A stretch of 64,000 nucleotides of DNA from Steromphala cineraria (Eukaryota; Mollusca; Gastropoda; Trochida; Trochidae): NCBI GenBank assembly GCA_916613615.1, contig OU744735.1:40683468-40747467 (forward strand). The letters are read 5' to 3'. Positions 1 to 12,055 of this stretch are shown in pieces (within the stretch, counting starts at the first letter, position 1; each line of letters begins with the position of its first letter). Position numbers and translations under genes: made by a program. The notes under the pieces are model-generated. The model was given only the letters and a program-made list of their open reading frames with translations, did no database searches and was not told the DNA's origin.

Positions 1-239
1 CTTTTATAAGAGCAAGATAAATATGCATTTTGTCACATTAACACAAAATGATAAATTGAATTGAGTTTAAGACGACATTGCACCAAGACAGTATCTAAAT
101 GATATTGGGGCAATGGCGACTCTTCGGTATGATAGAGGCAAGAACATCACTGTCTGAGGTTGCAAGAATTAGATGGACATCAAAAAGTGTGATGTGATAA
201 ATAGAGTTATTGGCTATGTAGCTCATCAGGCTTTACATT
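1..239. other. non-coding left flank, nothing recognised
   Basis: AT-rich sequence with no convincing exon, RNA gene or repeat structure. Confidence 0.4.
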
Positions 240-620
240 TGATGTTGCTAGAGGATGTTGCCAATGTGCGCTCCCTTAGTACGGGCCACAGGTTCACAAA
301 ATCTACAATTTATAATACTCACTAGTCAAGGAATATGTACACAAAGTTTCAGCTTTCTAGGCCTTATGCTTCTGGAGAAGAAGATGGAAAATAGGTTTTA
401 AGGGTGTGGCCCCTGTGACCCTTATTAGGGGTCACAGGGTCACCAAAGCTACACTTTATAATCCTCACTAGCCAAAGAGTCTATACACAAAGTTTCAGCT
501 TTCTAGGCCTTGTGGTTCTAGAGAAGAAGTCGAAATTACACAAAGTTTATGGACGGACGCCGGACACCATGCTATGCCATAAGCCCGTCGGGCCTTACAG
601 GCCAGATGAGCTAAAAATGT
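240..620 (-). repeat. dispersed repeat, minus-orientation copy
   Basis: Two successive units, each holding the reverse complement of 'ggcctagaaagctgaaact' followed by an attataa...gtagctttg block and a ggggccac block. The end near 595-616 reads as the complement of 'gctcatctggcctgtaagg'. The same family lies in the opposite orientation at 49612-50240. The short open frames across it on both strands are explained by the repeat and are not genes. Similar gctcatctggcc repeats are common in molluscan genomes (general knowledge, not checked here). Confidence 0.65.
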
Positions 621-829
621 GGAAACGGTACAGACACACAGAAGGTGTAAAATTGAGGTCTGGTCGAGGCAGACCAAAGCAGCCAAATGCTCCTTAAGAT
701 CGGTTAGTGCTATGAAATGCACAGTGTAATTGATTCAAAGTAGCACAAGAAATCACCAGAGTCCTGTACAGGAATCCGAGTTTCAAACTCAACAATAAAG
801 AGTAAACTGAATTCTGCCCGTCTAAGGAG

Positions 830-1235
830 TGATTCTGTCAGCGCATCACGCCAACGTTGGCTGTGGACCAGATGTCATGTGCAACGTGATCAAGGGATTC
901 GCGTTAAACAATGTTGTCTGGTAGGTAAAAATAACTTACGACAGGAGGACGGAGTTGCTGATTGTGAATGGTAACTTAACTCGTCAGCAAAATTTTTATA
1001 CCAATAGTTGTTTCGTTTGCATCTAACTCTGGAAGACATTTTGAGTTTCAAGACGATAATACTCGTCCTCATCGAGCCAGAGTTGGCACCAAATTGGTTC
1101 AAACATCAGAACACTGGATTGGCCGGTTTAGTCTCCAGATCTCTCCCCAATCGAACATCTATTGGATGTTCGTGGCAGGAAAACGTTTGCCCAAGAGCCT
1201 GCTCAATAAATCTGTAACTACTTACAAACAACTCA
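830..1235 (+). pseudogene. Tc1/mariner transposase C-terminal fragment
   Basis: A decayed piece of a DDE transposase of the Tc1/mariner superfamily, which cuts and pastes DNA at TA sites. At 1045 one frame reads FQDDNTRPHRARVGTK, the block holding the second catalytic Asp. About 30 codons on, in another frame, comes SPDLSPIEHLLDVRGRKT (from about 1132), the block holding the third acidic residue. The spacing fits DD34E-type enzymes. At least one frameshift and an in-frame TAG separate the blocks. The N-terminal DNA-binding half is not found upstream and no terminal inverted repeat is seen. It is a dead remnant and differs in sequence from the Tc1 remnant inside the tandem unit. Confidence 0.75.
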
Positions 1236-3282
1236 TGAGCAACAAAATGCCATTTGTCACAAAACAGGACAGGACAGTTGAAAAAATCACGTTTCCGCAT
1301 TATATTAGGCTTCCCTCAAACGTTATTGCACAAATATGTCTAACAACATGCATATCTGTATCCCATGGTTATAAACGAAGTGTATTTTAACGATGCACAA
1401 TGTATATACAACATAATTCCAAATCCAAATTATTCGTGACTTGACAACGATTCTTCGATTTCTATCACGCCTTATTAAAAAACGACGAAGTATGTCCCTT
1501 TGTGTCATAAGCTCAGAGGTAAGTTTTTGTTTACTCTTTTATAGGTTATTGGGTTTATCATCTTTGTGTGTTCATTTGTTAATATACACATCCATTAACA
1601 GTTTTACTTCTCCAAATAGGCCTCATTTCCTCAACCCTTATGAAAACATAAGAGAGGTATATGCAAAAGATTCTTGCCATCATAAACTTTTTAACAATAC
1701 AATTTATAACTGCAGAATTTCCGTTTAATCAATATTCCACTGCTAGCCTAATGTTGGTCATAAGTCATGTAAGCTGATTTACTTTGTTCATTAGATGCTG
1801 TTTATTGTTGGCGTTAAAGGGCAAATCCATAGCTTCTTATAAACATATATTAGATTTAGCTCAAGGCAACACTTTCTCGCCTCTCGTTTGTGACGAGCTT
1901 TCTATAAGACAAACATTTGCACAATCTAAACCTATTGCTGCAATTACAGATACCTTAGGCCATGGACATAAAATTCGATCAACAATTGAATGCCATTCTT
2001 TGTAATGGATTTTCATTTGTTATGAGGATAGAGTTTGTAGACTTATGGTTCCTTGTGCAATCGTTTAGCATAGGGCAATTTTGATATTTGTTCATGAACA
2101 TGAACGTTGAAATACCGATGAAACAAAACAATAAATCATAAAATGGCCGTATTTTCTTCGAAAGTTTTCTTGTTCCATACTTTTGGAATTCAGTTTCCTT
2201 TAAAAATGATACTGTCCCGTTTAGTAACAGTTTTATTTTACTCTAACCTATTCCTGTTTTAAAAAAAAAGAAATATCTTTAACTTAAGAGAAAAATATCT
2301 GTATAGTTTATATGTGTTGTAATAAAACATTCGTTTTCAGATTTCGTATGAACATACCTTTTACCCTCAGCCATGGGAAATTGATAAGACAAGTTTGCAT
2401 TTAATGTCAAAGGTAAATAAATCGGTGAAACAGTATTTCTAAACGATAAAGTTGTCAGCTGTTGCAGACAGGTATGTTACCTGCTCTACCTGCAAACTCA
2501 ATATATATCATGTAATTAAGTTCGCTTACCGTATTATCTTTCTATCAGGACTATACAATTTTTTGAGTAGATGAGGACTAATCATACTTCAATCACAAAC
2601 TTAGCAGAACACCTTCTACATGCACTAAACACTAAATAATGCAATGCAATTATCATAGCTTTATCACCCCCACAAAAAGGTAACTTTACATGGTCTTTTA
2701 TTGCAGAAAACATTAAACGTCATAAGGTCAACCTAAAAATCATTGTGTTGATTTTTTTCCGAAATGTGTTCAGTTAAAATCTATACAAACATATACAGTT
2801 AATTAACCTAATACACTTCAAACACACCATGTCAACATCAAACATTGAAACGTTGATATGCTACCAGCCATCTATGAGAATATGTGGAATGTTCTCCTCT
2901 GTTACCAATAAAAGTAAATTTCTCAAGGACATGGCTTAATTAATTAAAAACTACCAATTCTTGTCATTGCTTTGCGCAATGAAAAGTGCGTATTGATAAA
3001 CTAATATAATTAGTTCTTTTCCATAATGCCATTTACCGTACCATCGCTGCATAGAGAGCTATATGTCAGAATCACGACAAAAACAGTAACAAACGAAACA
3101 TGATTTGTTCGGATTTTTGTTTACCATGTGCATTTCGAAACCACATATGCTTTTTTAAATATTTCCCCTAATGAATTACATTGCGACATATCCTTGTCAA
3201 TAAGTAACAAGTTATGCAATTGATCTCGAATCAAAAACCTCCAAAAACCACGTCAAATGATATTTTCAACTTTTGGAATGCT
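1236..3282. other. intergenic, no gene recognised
   Basis: About 2 kb of AT-rich DNA. The longest frames (1441-1728 and 1784-2005, + strand) show no recognisable domain, no Cys or hydrophobic pattern of interest, and no paralogue elsewhere in the window. Homology to the tandem array begins at about 3283. Confidence 0.4.
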
Positions 3283-4590
3283 GTATATGTATCATCCCAA
3301 CTTTGAATTCCACGTCCCACCTTGAGATGGGACGGGGAATATTAAAACATGCATGTAATTATCTTATTTAAACATGAATTGTGATAAAAATGATATGTAT
3401 TAATACTAACGGTATATACGTTTGACACATACAAGAAAAATGTAATTTGATGTTGATTTACTCGACTTACGGGCTCGGATTCAACTCCCACCTTCTACAA
3501 GCGAGTGATCACAACAAGTATGTAAAAACACGATGTCAACATTCATTTAAGGATCATTTTTATAACACATCGATGATTTAGTATTCATCATTTTCTGGTT
3601 TTTTTTCAGTCATAAACAATCAACATTGGAATTGAAACAAAGTAAACAAAATAACAAACAACGTAAACAACATAACAGCACAAAGCAAGCTACCTTTATT
3701 TGAAAATGAACATTAATGTGAAAAACTTATCTGTATTTTATATAGTATGCAATATATGTATTAACAAATCAACATAGGCCCTCTTTATTTATTTACTAAA
3801 GATATATATCGCCTTCAAATGTGAAACCATCTAACCTTATACAGTGAAATGAATAATCCAAATGTACATAGAAATCCAATGTAAAGGCTTTTCTCAATGT
3901 GTGTTACAACGGTATCCATTCCTAACCTCAGCACTGTGGGTAAGTTAATGTGACAGCTTGGCATGTTAGAGAATTAGAGACTGACATTGAGTCATTCATG
4001 GCAGCAAGCAATCAGTCATAATAACTTATATAACTTGGATAACTTATTTCTTTGTATAATTTAAGCTGGTTTCACATTTGAAGGCAATATTATCTATAGT
4101 AAATAAATAAAGAGGGTCTATGTTTATTTTCTTAATACATGTATTTCATACTATATAGATACAGATAAGTTTATTCACATTAATGTTCATTTTCAAATAA
4201 AGGTAGCTTGCTTTGTGCTGTTATGTTGTTTACGTTGTTTCTTATTTTGTTTACTTTGTTTCAATTCCTATGTTGATTGTTAATGACTGAAAAAGAACAG
4301 AAAATGATGAATACTAAATCATCGATGTGTTATAAAGCGTAATTTCAAATAAAAATGATCCTTAAATAAATGTTGACATTATGTTTTTACATACTTGTTG
4401 TGTTCACTCGCTTGTTGAAGGTGGGAGTTGAATCCGAGCCCGTAAGTCGAGTAAATCAACATCAAATTACATTTTTCTTATCTGTGTCAAATATATATAC
4501 CGTTAGTATTAATAAATATCATTTTTATCACAATTTATGTTTAAATAAGATTATTTCACGTTTTACCATTCCCCTGTCGCTGTAAAACCA
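3283..4590. repeat. large inverted repeat made of two R elements head to head
   Basis: Bases about 3283-4025 are the reverse complement of the R repeat found in direct orientation at 14640-15436 and 26232-27030. Bases about 4035-4570 are R in direct orientation but truncated at both ends. Matching blocks include 3470-3560 against 4345-4445 (the aagtatgtaaaaac / gtttttacatactt block) and 3640-3830 against 4070-4240. The direct arm lacks the first 150 bp of R, so the axis near 4026-4040 is not a simple palindrome. Its last about 270 bp (palindrome cluster and 21-bp stem-loop) are deleted at about 4574. It forms the left boundary of the array. Confidence 0.85.
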
Positions 4591-4597
4591 ATCTTAT

Positions 4598-7500
4598 TCA
4601 TTTAGAACAATGACGATAGAAAAGGGTCCAATTATCAACATTGGAATGTCTTTTTGCCTTTGGATTGTCAAACCAAGCTGTGTTGCAAAGGTTACAGTAA
4701 TGGTCACCACCGTGTTCCAACTCTGCGTTGATGCAGATGAATTCCGTTTCCTTCAGACAGGCTTCCATGCAGGCTTCTCCTGACCTTTTGTGGAGTGTCC
4801 TTGTATTGCAGTGGTGTATCGCATGCTTCTCATAAACAGCAAAGATTTGTCCATACTCACTGCATCCTGCAATGATATAAAATCAAAATCTCATTAAAAG
4901 TAACCCAAAATTTTCACTCGTACATGTACCTCTCTTATCTTTTTAACTGAATACCGCGTCAGGGATGGTGTCAGGTAGACAAATATTAAGTCTCAGAAGT
5001 ATTTTTTCAATATTGACTATATTTTTAAACATATCATGTATCATAACAAAATGGAACCCAGAAGATGCTTTAACTTCAGAGACCAACCAAATCTGCAGAT
5101 CCCCTTGTTATAAGGAATTTCAAGCTTCATGTCAACCATCATTATCCTAAAGCCGAGCGATCTAGATTTGCTATACTTTTCTAGACTTGGTTGGTCATCA
5201 ATTAAATATTTTTGCTTTAGGGTCTGGATGACAGACTAGGTGTCAGGTGACGTTCGGGCGCTTTTAAACCCTACTTAAATGAGAAGGCAATTTTTTGTTG
5301 TTAAAACAAAATTTGTATTGAAGTTCCTGTATGGTAATATGTTTTTATAACATGACTCATTCAAAACCTACTAATGAAATGATAGCGTGAAATTACGGAA
5401 TATCTAAACATTTTACAATTATTGCGTCCAGAACCGTATGAGCACGAAGGCCACTTTTCCAGTCTATATTAAGTTCTAAAGCAACTTTATCGACGTCAGC
5501 GGTTGAGATGGTGCAGCAATGTAACTGCGCCCCATATCAGAGACATCATGTATTTTATTTCACTTTTGACTTGCCAAAGTAGAAATGTTTTAACAATATA
5601 CGAGATTCATTATTTCTGCATGCCCGTTTAAAACAACCAAAATAAAATTGTAACATATCATCTATGCGTTCTTTTTTTTATTAATATTTTACATGTAAAT
5701 ATTAAGAGTTTATTAATCATAACGAGGACATGAACATAGGTGGGAATATGATATATTTTCATTGGTACAAATGAAATGGATATATCAACTAACGATACAA
5801 GTGAAACATGAACGTACATGGAATATGTATAACAAATTTGATATCACATGATTAATTCGTTGAGAAAAGTGAGAAAGTGGTCAGGTGACACACCATGGCA
5901 ACAAAAAACAAACAAACAAGAGAAAATCAACCCACGCTTGACACAGCTGACATCGGAGGCCAGATAACTGAATCCAACAGCACACTGACAGGTCCCCTTG
6001 CTACAGATGGAGTTCGGGTAGTTACAGACTGCTGTAGAAGAGCACTGCATACCGAATCCTGAGTTGCAACAATATTGAATGATATCAATTCAGCGTGTCT
6101 CAAATTGTTTATCAATTTAGCAAATGACATGGAAAGTGTAATTTATATCACAATGTCTTTGCCATATGAGTTCTTTGAACTCGTTTTTCCTTCGCGTCCT
6201 TGAGATCGTCTAGTTCAATACAAACTACCCAAATGCACAAGTATAAAGTTCTGTGTATGGAGAGAAAGGCAATTGGAAGGACAAATCTGATTTAGACCAA
6301 AAACTAGAAATAATTAGAGTATTAAAAAAATAACAAAATCGTAAGCAGTGTTTTCACTGAACTGGTGCGAGTGGGACCAAAAGTGTGTATTAATTGTTAG
6401 TTAATTGGATAAATATTTTTGGTTTAGTGATATATTATATAAATATTTATAACAAGAATGACTAAGTACCAAAGATATAAATTTATTTTTAAAATTCCAA
6501 AATAAACAAAATCCCTTGTTAATTTACACTGCATATATATACATAAACTAAATATGCAAATTCTGTATATGTGTATGTCTATGTATCGGAATACTAGTTT
6601 TTTTCTGCAATAGGCTGAAAAAGTTATGATATTGAAAAATAACTTCAAAAAAAGAAGACGTATGAATTTATAATACTTTGAAAGTGGTACAGAAGACAGG
6701 CACAAAATGAAAAACAATCTGATGAATAGTCTTACTACATACTGTAGACTGTTGATCGGGGTTATGATGAATCAACAATTTTATCAAGGAGTGGTTAACA
6801 TGAGGCAAACCGTGGTTTACCATTGGTAAGCTTGTGGCTTAAAGAGACACAGAGTATGTTGATAGGGTCACATATGCCAAATTTTGAAATTGATGTCATT
6901 ACATCGAGAACCACTAACTGTTACTGAAAATAACAAGTTAAAGGTCAATCAGTACATTAAGGCAAAACTAAGGCCATTCAAAGTCGGGATTTTGATCGAA
7001 AACCAGACAATGTGGCTCGAGTGGAACGCACAAATTTGCCAAACGTAATTTTGAAACCTTGTCATAAGCTGACAGGAAGATATATTCGATTCGATAGTGT
7101 TTATTAGGTATTGTAACTAAGGGGTAGATTAATTGGATGCACAATATCGAATATGAAACGTATTTGAGATGTTTTCTTGGTTTTTCTATAAAATCAAGCA
7201 TTTTAGAGATATCATACATACATAGATATATTTGCAAGTCCAGAGATGAGATATGAACTTCAATCAGCATATTAGATATTTGGTAGCTTATCAAAACCGA
7301 ATAAAATTTTAAGAAAGATACTCTGTGTCACTTTAATTGAGACAAATAGCTATAGGTGACATACGTGTGTTTAACAATCGCTTTCTCTTTGTCTTTACTG
7401 TACCTAATTGGATATATATATCATGACATCCTTCAATGATAATCAAATAGATTTATTTGATATATGAATAATAATTACCTTTTTCAGTACTGTAGTAATT

Positions 7501-7713
7501 GATCCCCTCTTGAGGAATGAGTTCCTTAGTATTCGTGTACCTTGTTTGACTAATTGAACAGGAGTGTATGTTGTGATTGTAGAAGAAAGATGAACAATTC
7601 TTGGATTTCATGCAAACACTGGCACAGTCTAGAATGCCAAAAACTGTCATGAATGTTCCTCCATCAAGGCTGAAATCGACTATCTTTAGGTTGAATAAGC
7701 TTTCAGCACTCAT
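4598..7713 (-). CDS. copy 1: PAN/apple - EB - PAN/apple secreted protein, 3' exons
   Basis: Minus-strand gene, three exons seen: PAN-like 7713-7479 (5' limit uncertain), EB-like 6058-5936, terminal 4866-4598 with TGA. Donors are GTAATT and GTGGGT. Acceptors are CAG and GCAG. Both junctions are phase 1, and the joins read STEK-G-FGMQC and SCVK-R-CSEYG. The first domain has the PAN core DCASVCMKSKNCSSFFYN plus HSC. The 123-bp EB exon has six cysteines (C-x5-C-x6-C-x4-C-x-C-x12-C). The terminal domain starts CSEYGQIFAVYEKH, continues SGEACMEACLKETEFIC and CNLCNTAWF, and ends YRHCSK. PAN/apple and EB modules mediate extracellular protein or carbohydrate binding. Function here is unknown. Introns are 1420 and 1069 bp and hold only repeats. 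The 5' exon is not certain (see 9992-10049). Confidence 0.8.
5428..5690. mobile_element. Tc1-like remnant in the EB/terminal intron, copy 1
   Basis: Shortest version of the remnant also present in copies 2, 3 and 5. A deletion of about 520 bp relative to copy 2 joins 'attattgcg' directly to 'tccagaaccgtatgagc', removing the left end. The right end near 5663 reads gcgttctttttttt, a weak inverted match to the left end (cttcaaaaaaagaaacgc) kept in copy 2. Confidence 0.6.
6130..7440. other. intron between PAN and EB exons, copy 1
   Basis: AT-rich intron. The long frames at 6424-6717 and 6968-7294 are repeated with changes in copies 2 and 3, and the second is interrupted there. They carry no domain, so I treat them as chance frames. 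An inverted motif pair 'gtggttaacatgag' / 'aaaccgtggtttaccattgg' near 6790-6825 is conserved between copies. Confidence 0.45.
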
Positions 7714-9991
7714 TTTTAAAGAAAAAACCCTATACTAATTGGTACAAAGGTTGTTGCTCTGAAACTGATGCTGGTATATTTGATATTTGCTTTTGACTGA
7801 CAAGATCTTATTTTCGAAATCAAACCTGCTGAAATAAAGGACCAGTGAAATCAAATGTTTCACAGTTTAACCATGTACTAAATCAGTCTTCGAGTTACTT
7901 CACTTCTTGCTTTGTTATTTCTATGACTACAAAAGGTAATCATTTATTAACGTTTCATAGAAACACTCACACAAAGTCGTGTATTCTTACAAATTCACTT
8001 ATGCAAAGTCAGTAATGACTTTAAACAAAACATTTTAAAATGCTACCAGTCATAAGATATTGTAAGAATGAAAACAATTGGTCGGTATTCGTCTCAATCC
8101 CAGGGTGATATTTAGCTTTGAATAGCATCCCACATGAAAAATATATTCATTTGCTGTGTAGTTTAAAAGGCTTTCTGTCAATAAACGTATACATTGTCAA
8201 AAGGTCATGGACTGAGAAGTCATAGAATCACCAGATATATCAATTACAATCCTCGTGTTATCATGAGTATGCATAATTTGCGCATAGTACAACAGTTTCA
8301 GCTGATCAGATTGCTAGTTTTCCGCGACACCAAATTGCTTGGCTCGACTTGGTACACAGCAAACCATGTTATTTGAATGAAAAGTTCCTTCTGGAAAAGA
8401 AGATTAATGTAGGTTTAAGGGTGGGATCTTTTTGAGGATATGAATTTTAACACCAATGTAATATTAAGTCTATACATAGGATTTCAGTGGAGAGTTTGAA
8501 ACTAGGTTTTATGGTGTGGTCTATTTAGTGTCAAGTAGTCACTAAATCCATGAATTATAATCCCAGACAATAGACTTCCTACATGTACCAGCTATGTATG
8601 TTTCCGATTTGAAATGATGACTTTTGAACTGCGTCGCTGATTTCACAACTTACTTTGATTGCATCCAATCAGTCCATTTTCCCTTTTCAGCCTTCAGACA
8701 CAGCTAATTCAAAGATGTGAAATCAGCGCACATGACTTGATCTACTTCAAGGGGATCGAATGTCTTGTTTGTTTAAATGCAGATGTAGATGCAGTACAAA
8801 AACCATTTTCGTCACCCTAGCGAAGTAGAAGATAACTAGTTGCGTTTGTAAAATTTCCGGGATTCATCGTTATTCAACACCCGCAAATTTAGTTCAAAAC
8901 CAACAGCCTAACCCAGAGGTTTTAAATGCTTAATTGTGTGCATATTGAATAATAATGAGTACATGACATTTTACAAAGGCAACTATTTATTTATATTGTA
9001 ACATGACCGTTATGTAGTAGAACTTCAAGAGCGAACTCTATTTCAGTGTAGAAATAGTTATCAATGATTTAGCGACTAATCCATTTTTCAAATAGGATTT
9101 CCCAGTGTTATGAACATAAAAAAATAGTGTACTTGGCTGCACTCGTATCGATGCGATCATGCGAAGGGCCTTGGGGAAACGGATAATTTTTACTAAATAT
9201 TGTGCTCTTATGATCATGCTAATTGAAAACAACAGTATAATTTGAAACTGAAGTTTTTAATTTGACTTACGGCGATGTTTCCTATTTTTGCCACTATGGC
9301 ATTGCTTAATGCTATCCTAATTTTCACGTTAAAAGAATAAGAAAATTGAAACCATATTTACCTTTTGTAAGTTATTAGATCCACAGGCTTTTATGCTTTC
9401 TGTTTTGGCCTTACAGATTTTCCTAAGCAGAGGTTTCAAAAAAATGTTTTCAATTGCTTTTCTCTAGAACAAAATCGCCAAAATGTCTCCGTTTTTGCAC
9501 AGAAGTGGTAAATAATCATGTAAGGATTACGTTCAGAGAAGAAACATGACAGTTTGATTGTTATATAATTTTTTTACAGAAATCCAAAATTTCAAAATAT
9601 ACTATGCCTTTCTATTTTTGAATGGTATATTTTTAAAAAGTTCTAAGCTATGCTACTGTGAGTAGGTTATTGTTTTCCGCTGTTTGGCTAATATTTTTCA
9701 TATCATCTTAACTATTTTGGCTTTGATTTGTTTCATCTGAAACTGTAGCCAACCTCATTACTATCACAGCAACATTTCAAACCTTATTAGTTGACATTTT
9801 CACCATATGTCATTTGATGGTTGTGAAGTTTCACATGTTCTTGTTTTCGTGTCCAGTTGTAAGACTCATGTATACAAGCGGCGTTCAATTAAGCCCCCCA
9901 GCTTTGTTCTCAGATCTTTGTTTCATTGTTTTCTTTTAAAAAGAATATGTTTAGACCGAGATCATTAACGACTGCAGAAAGTGCTTAACAC
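7714..9991. other. upstream part of copy 1, probable 5' intron
   Basis: No coding exon can be fixed here. It contains the decayed palindromic MITE at 8831-8993. Frames at 8194-8376 and 9038-9232 recur in the other copies but encode nothing recognisable. A strong minus-strand donor (rc of 'cttactttgattgc', about 8654) follows a short frame reading EKGKWTDWMQSK. That frame carries a stop in copy 1, so it is not accepted as an exon. Confidence 0.4.
8831..8993. mobile_element. decayed palindromic MITE, copy 1
   Basis: The left arm 'ttgcgtttgtaaaatttccg' is followed after about 100 bp by a diverged inverted arm ending 'ggcaactatttattta'. It is related to the nearly perfect palindrome at 51072-51232. 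Equivalent copies lie at about 20422-20584 and 32007-32169. In copy 5 only the right end survives, at about 53655. Confidence 0.6.
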
Positions 9992-10049
9992 TCTCATTAG
10001 CATGGTTAATTAGTGTTGACAAAGCAAAGAATAAACTCCCTCTCAGCAT
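9992..10049 (-). CDS. candidate signal-peptide exon, copy 1
   Basis: Minus strand from ATG at 10049: MLRGSLFFALSTLINHANE, then a possible donor GTGTTA in phase 1. It has a basic residue at position 3, a hydrophobic core and a small-residue end, as expected of a secretory signal. The 58-bp stretch is identical in copy 2 (ATG about 21642), copy 3 (33223) and copy 5 (54637), although flanking DNA in copy 5 has diverged. A phase-1 acceptor (ATAG, exon from 7679) exists within the PAN exon and would give ...HANE-I-DFSLDGG. The donor is weak and the join is inferred. Confidence 0.35.
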
Positions 10050-10828
10050 TTGTTTTAGGACGTCCTTCAATGCTTCACAAATTAAGGTCAAACAGGACGC
10101 ATAACAACGACAACAGATTTAGTTTCTTAATATTCATATTATTGTAATGCATTATTACATTATCATTTATAAACTGTCTTCTTTAAGCAATTTCTGCATT
10201 CCTTTTGTGTGCCTTATGTACTTCTGCGTTCCTATTTATGTATGTATTTCAAAATGTAAAAATCAACATCATTTTGTTGTTGTTCTTTCGAAAAAAAGAT
10301 TAACTTTTCTTTTACCGCTGAGTGTATACTTTCTACATTTGCACCTATCGTTATTTTGCGATTCTTTTGTTATGAATGTGCACAATTAACAAATAAGACT
10401 ATAGTGTGGTATTATTGCTTGTCATTTTGTTTAATAGATTTTTAATCCATTGATATTGGCAAGACTCATTGTTTGTCTACCAACAGATAGGCACCAGACA
10501 ATAAGATGGTTTAACTATTGCACGTGTATTTGCACATACCAACGGTGGACAAGAGTCGAAATACACGTGTACATATTGCCATTGCTCACCATGAAGTAGG
10601 GAATACTTTGTTTTGAGTACTGAGAGATAAGATATTACTATAATACTTGATAGCTCACGTCAATACTCTTTGGAACAATAAAAACACAATATTATCGCAA
10701 GAATGATCAAGATTAAACCCCTTTGATCGATTGTATTGCAAGAGGGCTTTATATTAAATCACGAACACAAGAAAACAAGTTCTCTGATGTTGTATTGTCA
10801 TAATATAATATTTTATTATTTTATATTG
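10050..10828. other. end of the core unit before the satellite, copy 1
   Basis: Non-coding. It contains an imperfect inverted repeat, 'gcacgtgtatttgcacatac' at about 10520 facing 'cgaaatacacgtgtacat' at about 10557. The hydrophobic plus-strand frame at 10147-10389 is not open in all copies and is not accepted as a gene. Homology to copy 5 stops at about 10783, just before the satellite. Confidence 0.45.
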
Positions 10829-11930
10829 GCCGTCCCAACTAGGAATTTCTTCGGTTTTGATTCATAACTCATCAAAAATATAAAATAAAATTTTGACACT
10901 AAAATATTATATTACGATAACATAACTTGTATATTTGATGTAATTAAATACTATTTCATACTTACAGAAAAACAAACGTTAACAAATAATGCCTAAAATT
11001 CCCAGACATGGCTGTCCCAACTTCGAATTTTTATCGGTTTTGACTGCTAACTCATTAAAGAATATAAAATTAAATTTTGACACTAAGATATGATATTCCT
11101 AAACTAAAACTTGATTGTATTATGTAAGTTTATACTATTTTATACATTCACAAAAATAATCATTAACCATAAATGACGCCATACTCTAAGACATGGTCGT
11201 CCCAACTTGGAATTTCTATCGGTTTTGATTCATAAGTCATCAAAAATATTCTAAAAAATGTTGACACTAAAATATTATATTACGACAACACCACTTGATT
11301 GCTTTATGTAATTAAATATTATTTTAGACATTCAGAAAAATAAACATTAACCGTAAATGACTCCGAACTAACAGACATGGCCGTCCCAACTTGGAATTTC
11401 TATCTGCTTTGACTGCTAACTCATTAAAAATATAAAATATAATTTTGACACTAAAATATTATATAACAACAACACAATTGTATGTTTTAAGTAATTAAAT
11501 ACTTCTTCATACTTACAGAAAAACAAACGTTACCCAATAATCCCTAAAAACTCTCGAACATGGCCATCCCATCTTGGAATTTCTATCGGTTTTGACTGCT
11601 AACTCATTAAAAATATAAAAAAAAATTATGACACTAAAATATTATATAACGACAACACAACTTGTATATTTGATGTAATAAAATACTATTTCATACTTAC
11701 AGAACAATAAACATTAACCATAAATGACTCCAAACTCTCAGACATGGCCATCCAAACTGAGAATTTCTATTGGTTTTGACTGATAACTTTATGAAAAAAT
11801 AAAACAGAAAATGTTGACACTAAAATATTATATTATGACAATACAACTTGAATGTTATTTGTTAATAAATACAATTATTATTTACAGAAAAATAAACTTT
11901 AACCAATAATGACTCCAATTTTTCAGACAT
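10829..11930. repeat. 183-bp satellite, six tandem units, copy 1
   Basis: Units start at about 10829, 11010, 11194, 11379, 11562 and 11746, with the last ending near 11930. The period is 181-185 bp. Each begins with a variant of 'catggccgtcccaacttgg' and contains 'ttttgacactaaaatattat' and 'catacttacagaaaaa'. Units differ from each other far more than the array differs from its duplicate at 22424-23522, so the array predates the segmental duplication. Confidence 0.9.
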
Positions 11931-12055
11931 GAATCTCATATCCATCTTCCTCTTTATCAATGATTTCATTTCATGAAAAGACATGTTTTTCTTCCTGGAA
12001 TTAAATCTCCTTTCAATAAAGTTTATTCATCAATATATTAATTTTGTGCTAGGTG

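Noticed and set aside
1784..2005. Frame with GHGHK and SIRQTF motifs as a possible enzyme fragment
   Set aside because: Single short frame, no family pattern confirmed, no flanking exons.
6424..6717. Hydrophobic minus frames in the PAN-EB intron (also 17990-18283, 29656-29880)
   Set aside because: Low-complexity, AT-driven Ile/Tyr/Leu composition inside an intron. Shortened in copy 3 and absent in copy 5.
8640..8740. Minus frame EKGKWTDWMQSK before a strong GTAAGT donor, resembling a thrombospondin type 1 start
   Set aside because: Copy 1 has an in-frame TAG just upstream, no cysteines follow, and the donor is GTTAGT in copy 2.
9260..9420. Two tiny minus-strand exons with similar products (AKTESIKACGSNN and DSIKQCHSGKN) between good splice-like sites
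   Set aside because: The intron between them would be only 45 bp. Copy 5 has a stop in the second and lacks the first entirely, so coding use is not conserved.
10829..11930. CRISPR-like array
   Set aside because: Units are directly abutting 183-bp repeats with no spacers, in a eukaryotic setting; this is a satellite.
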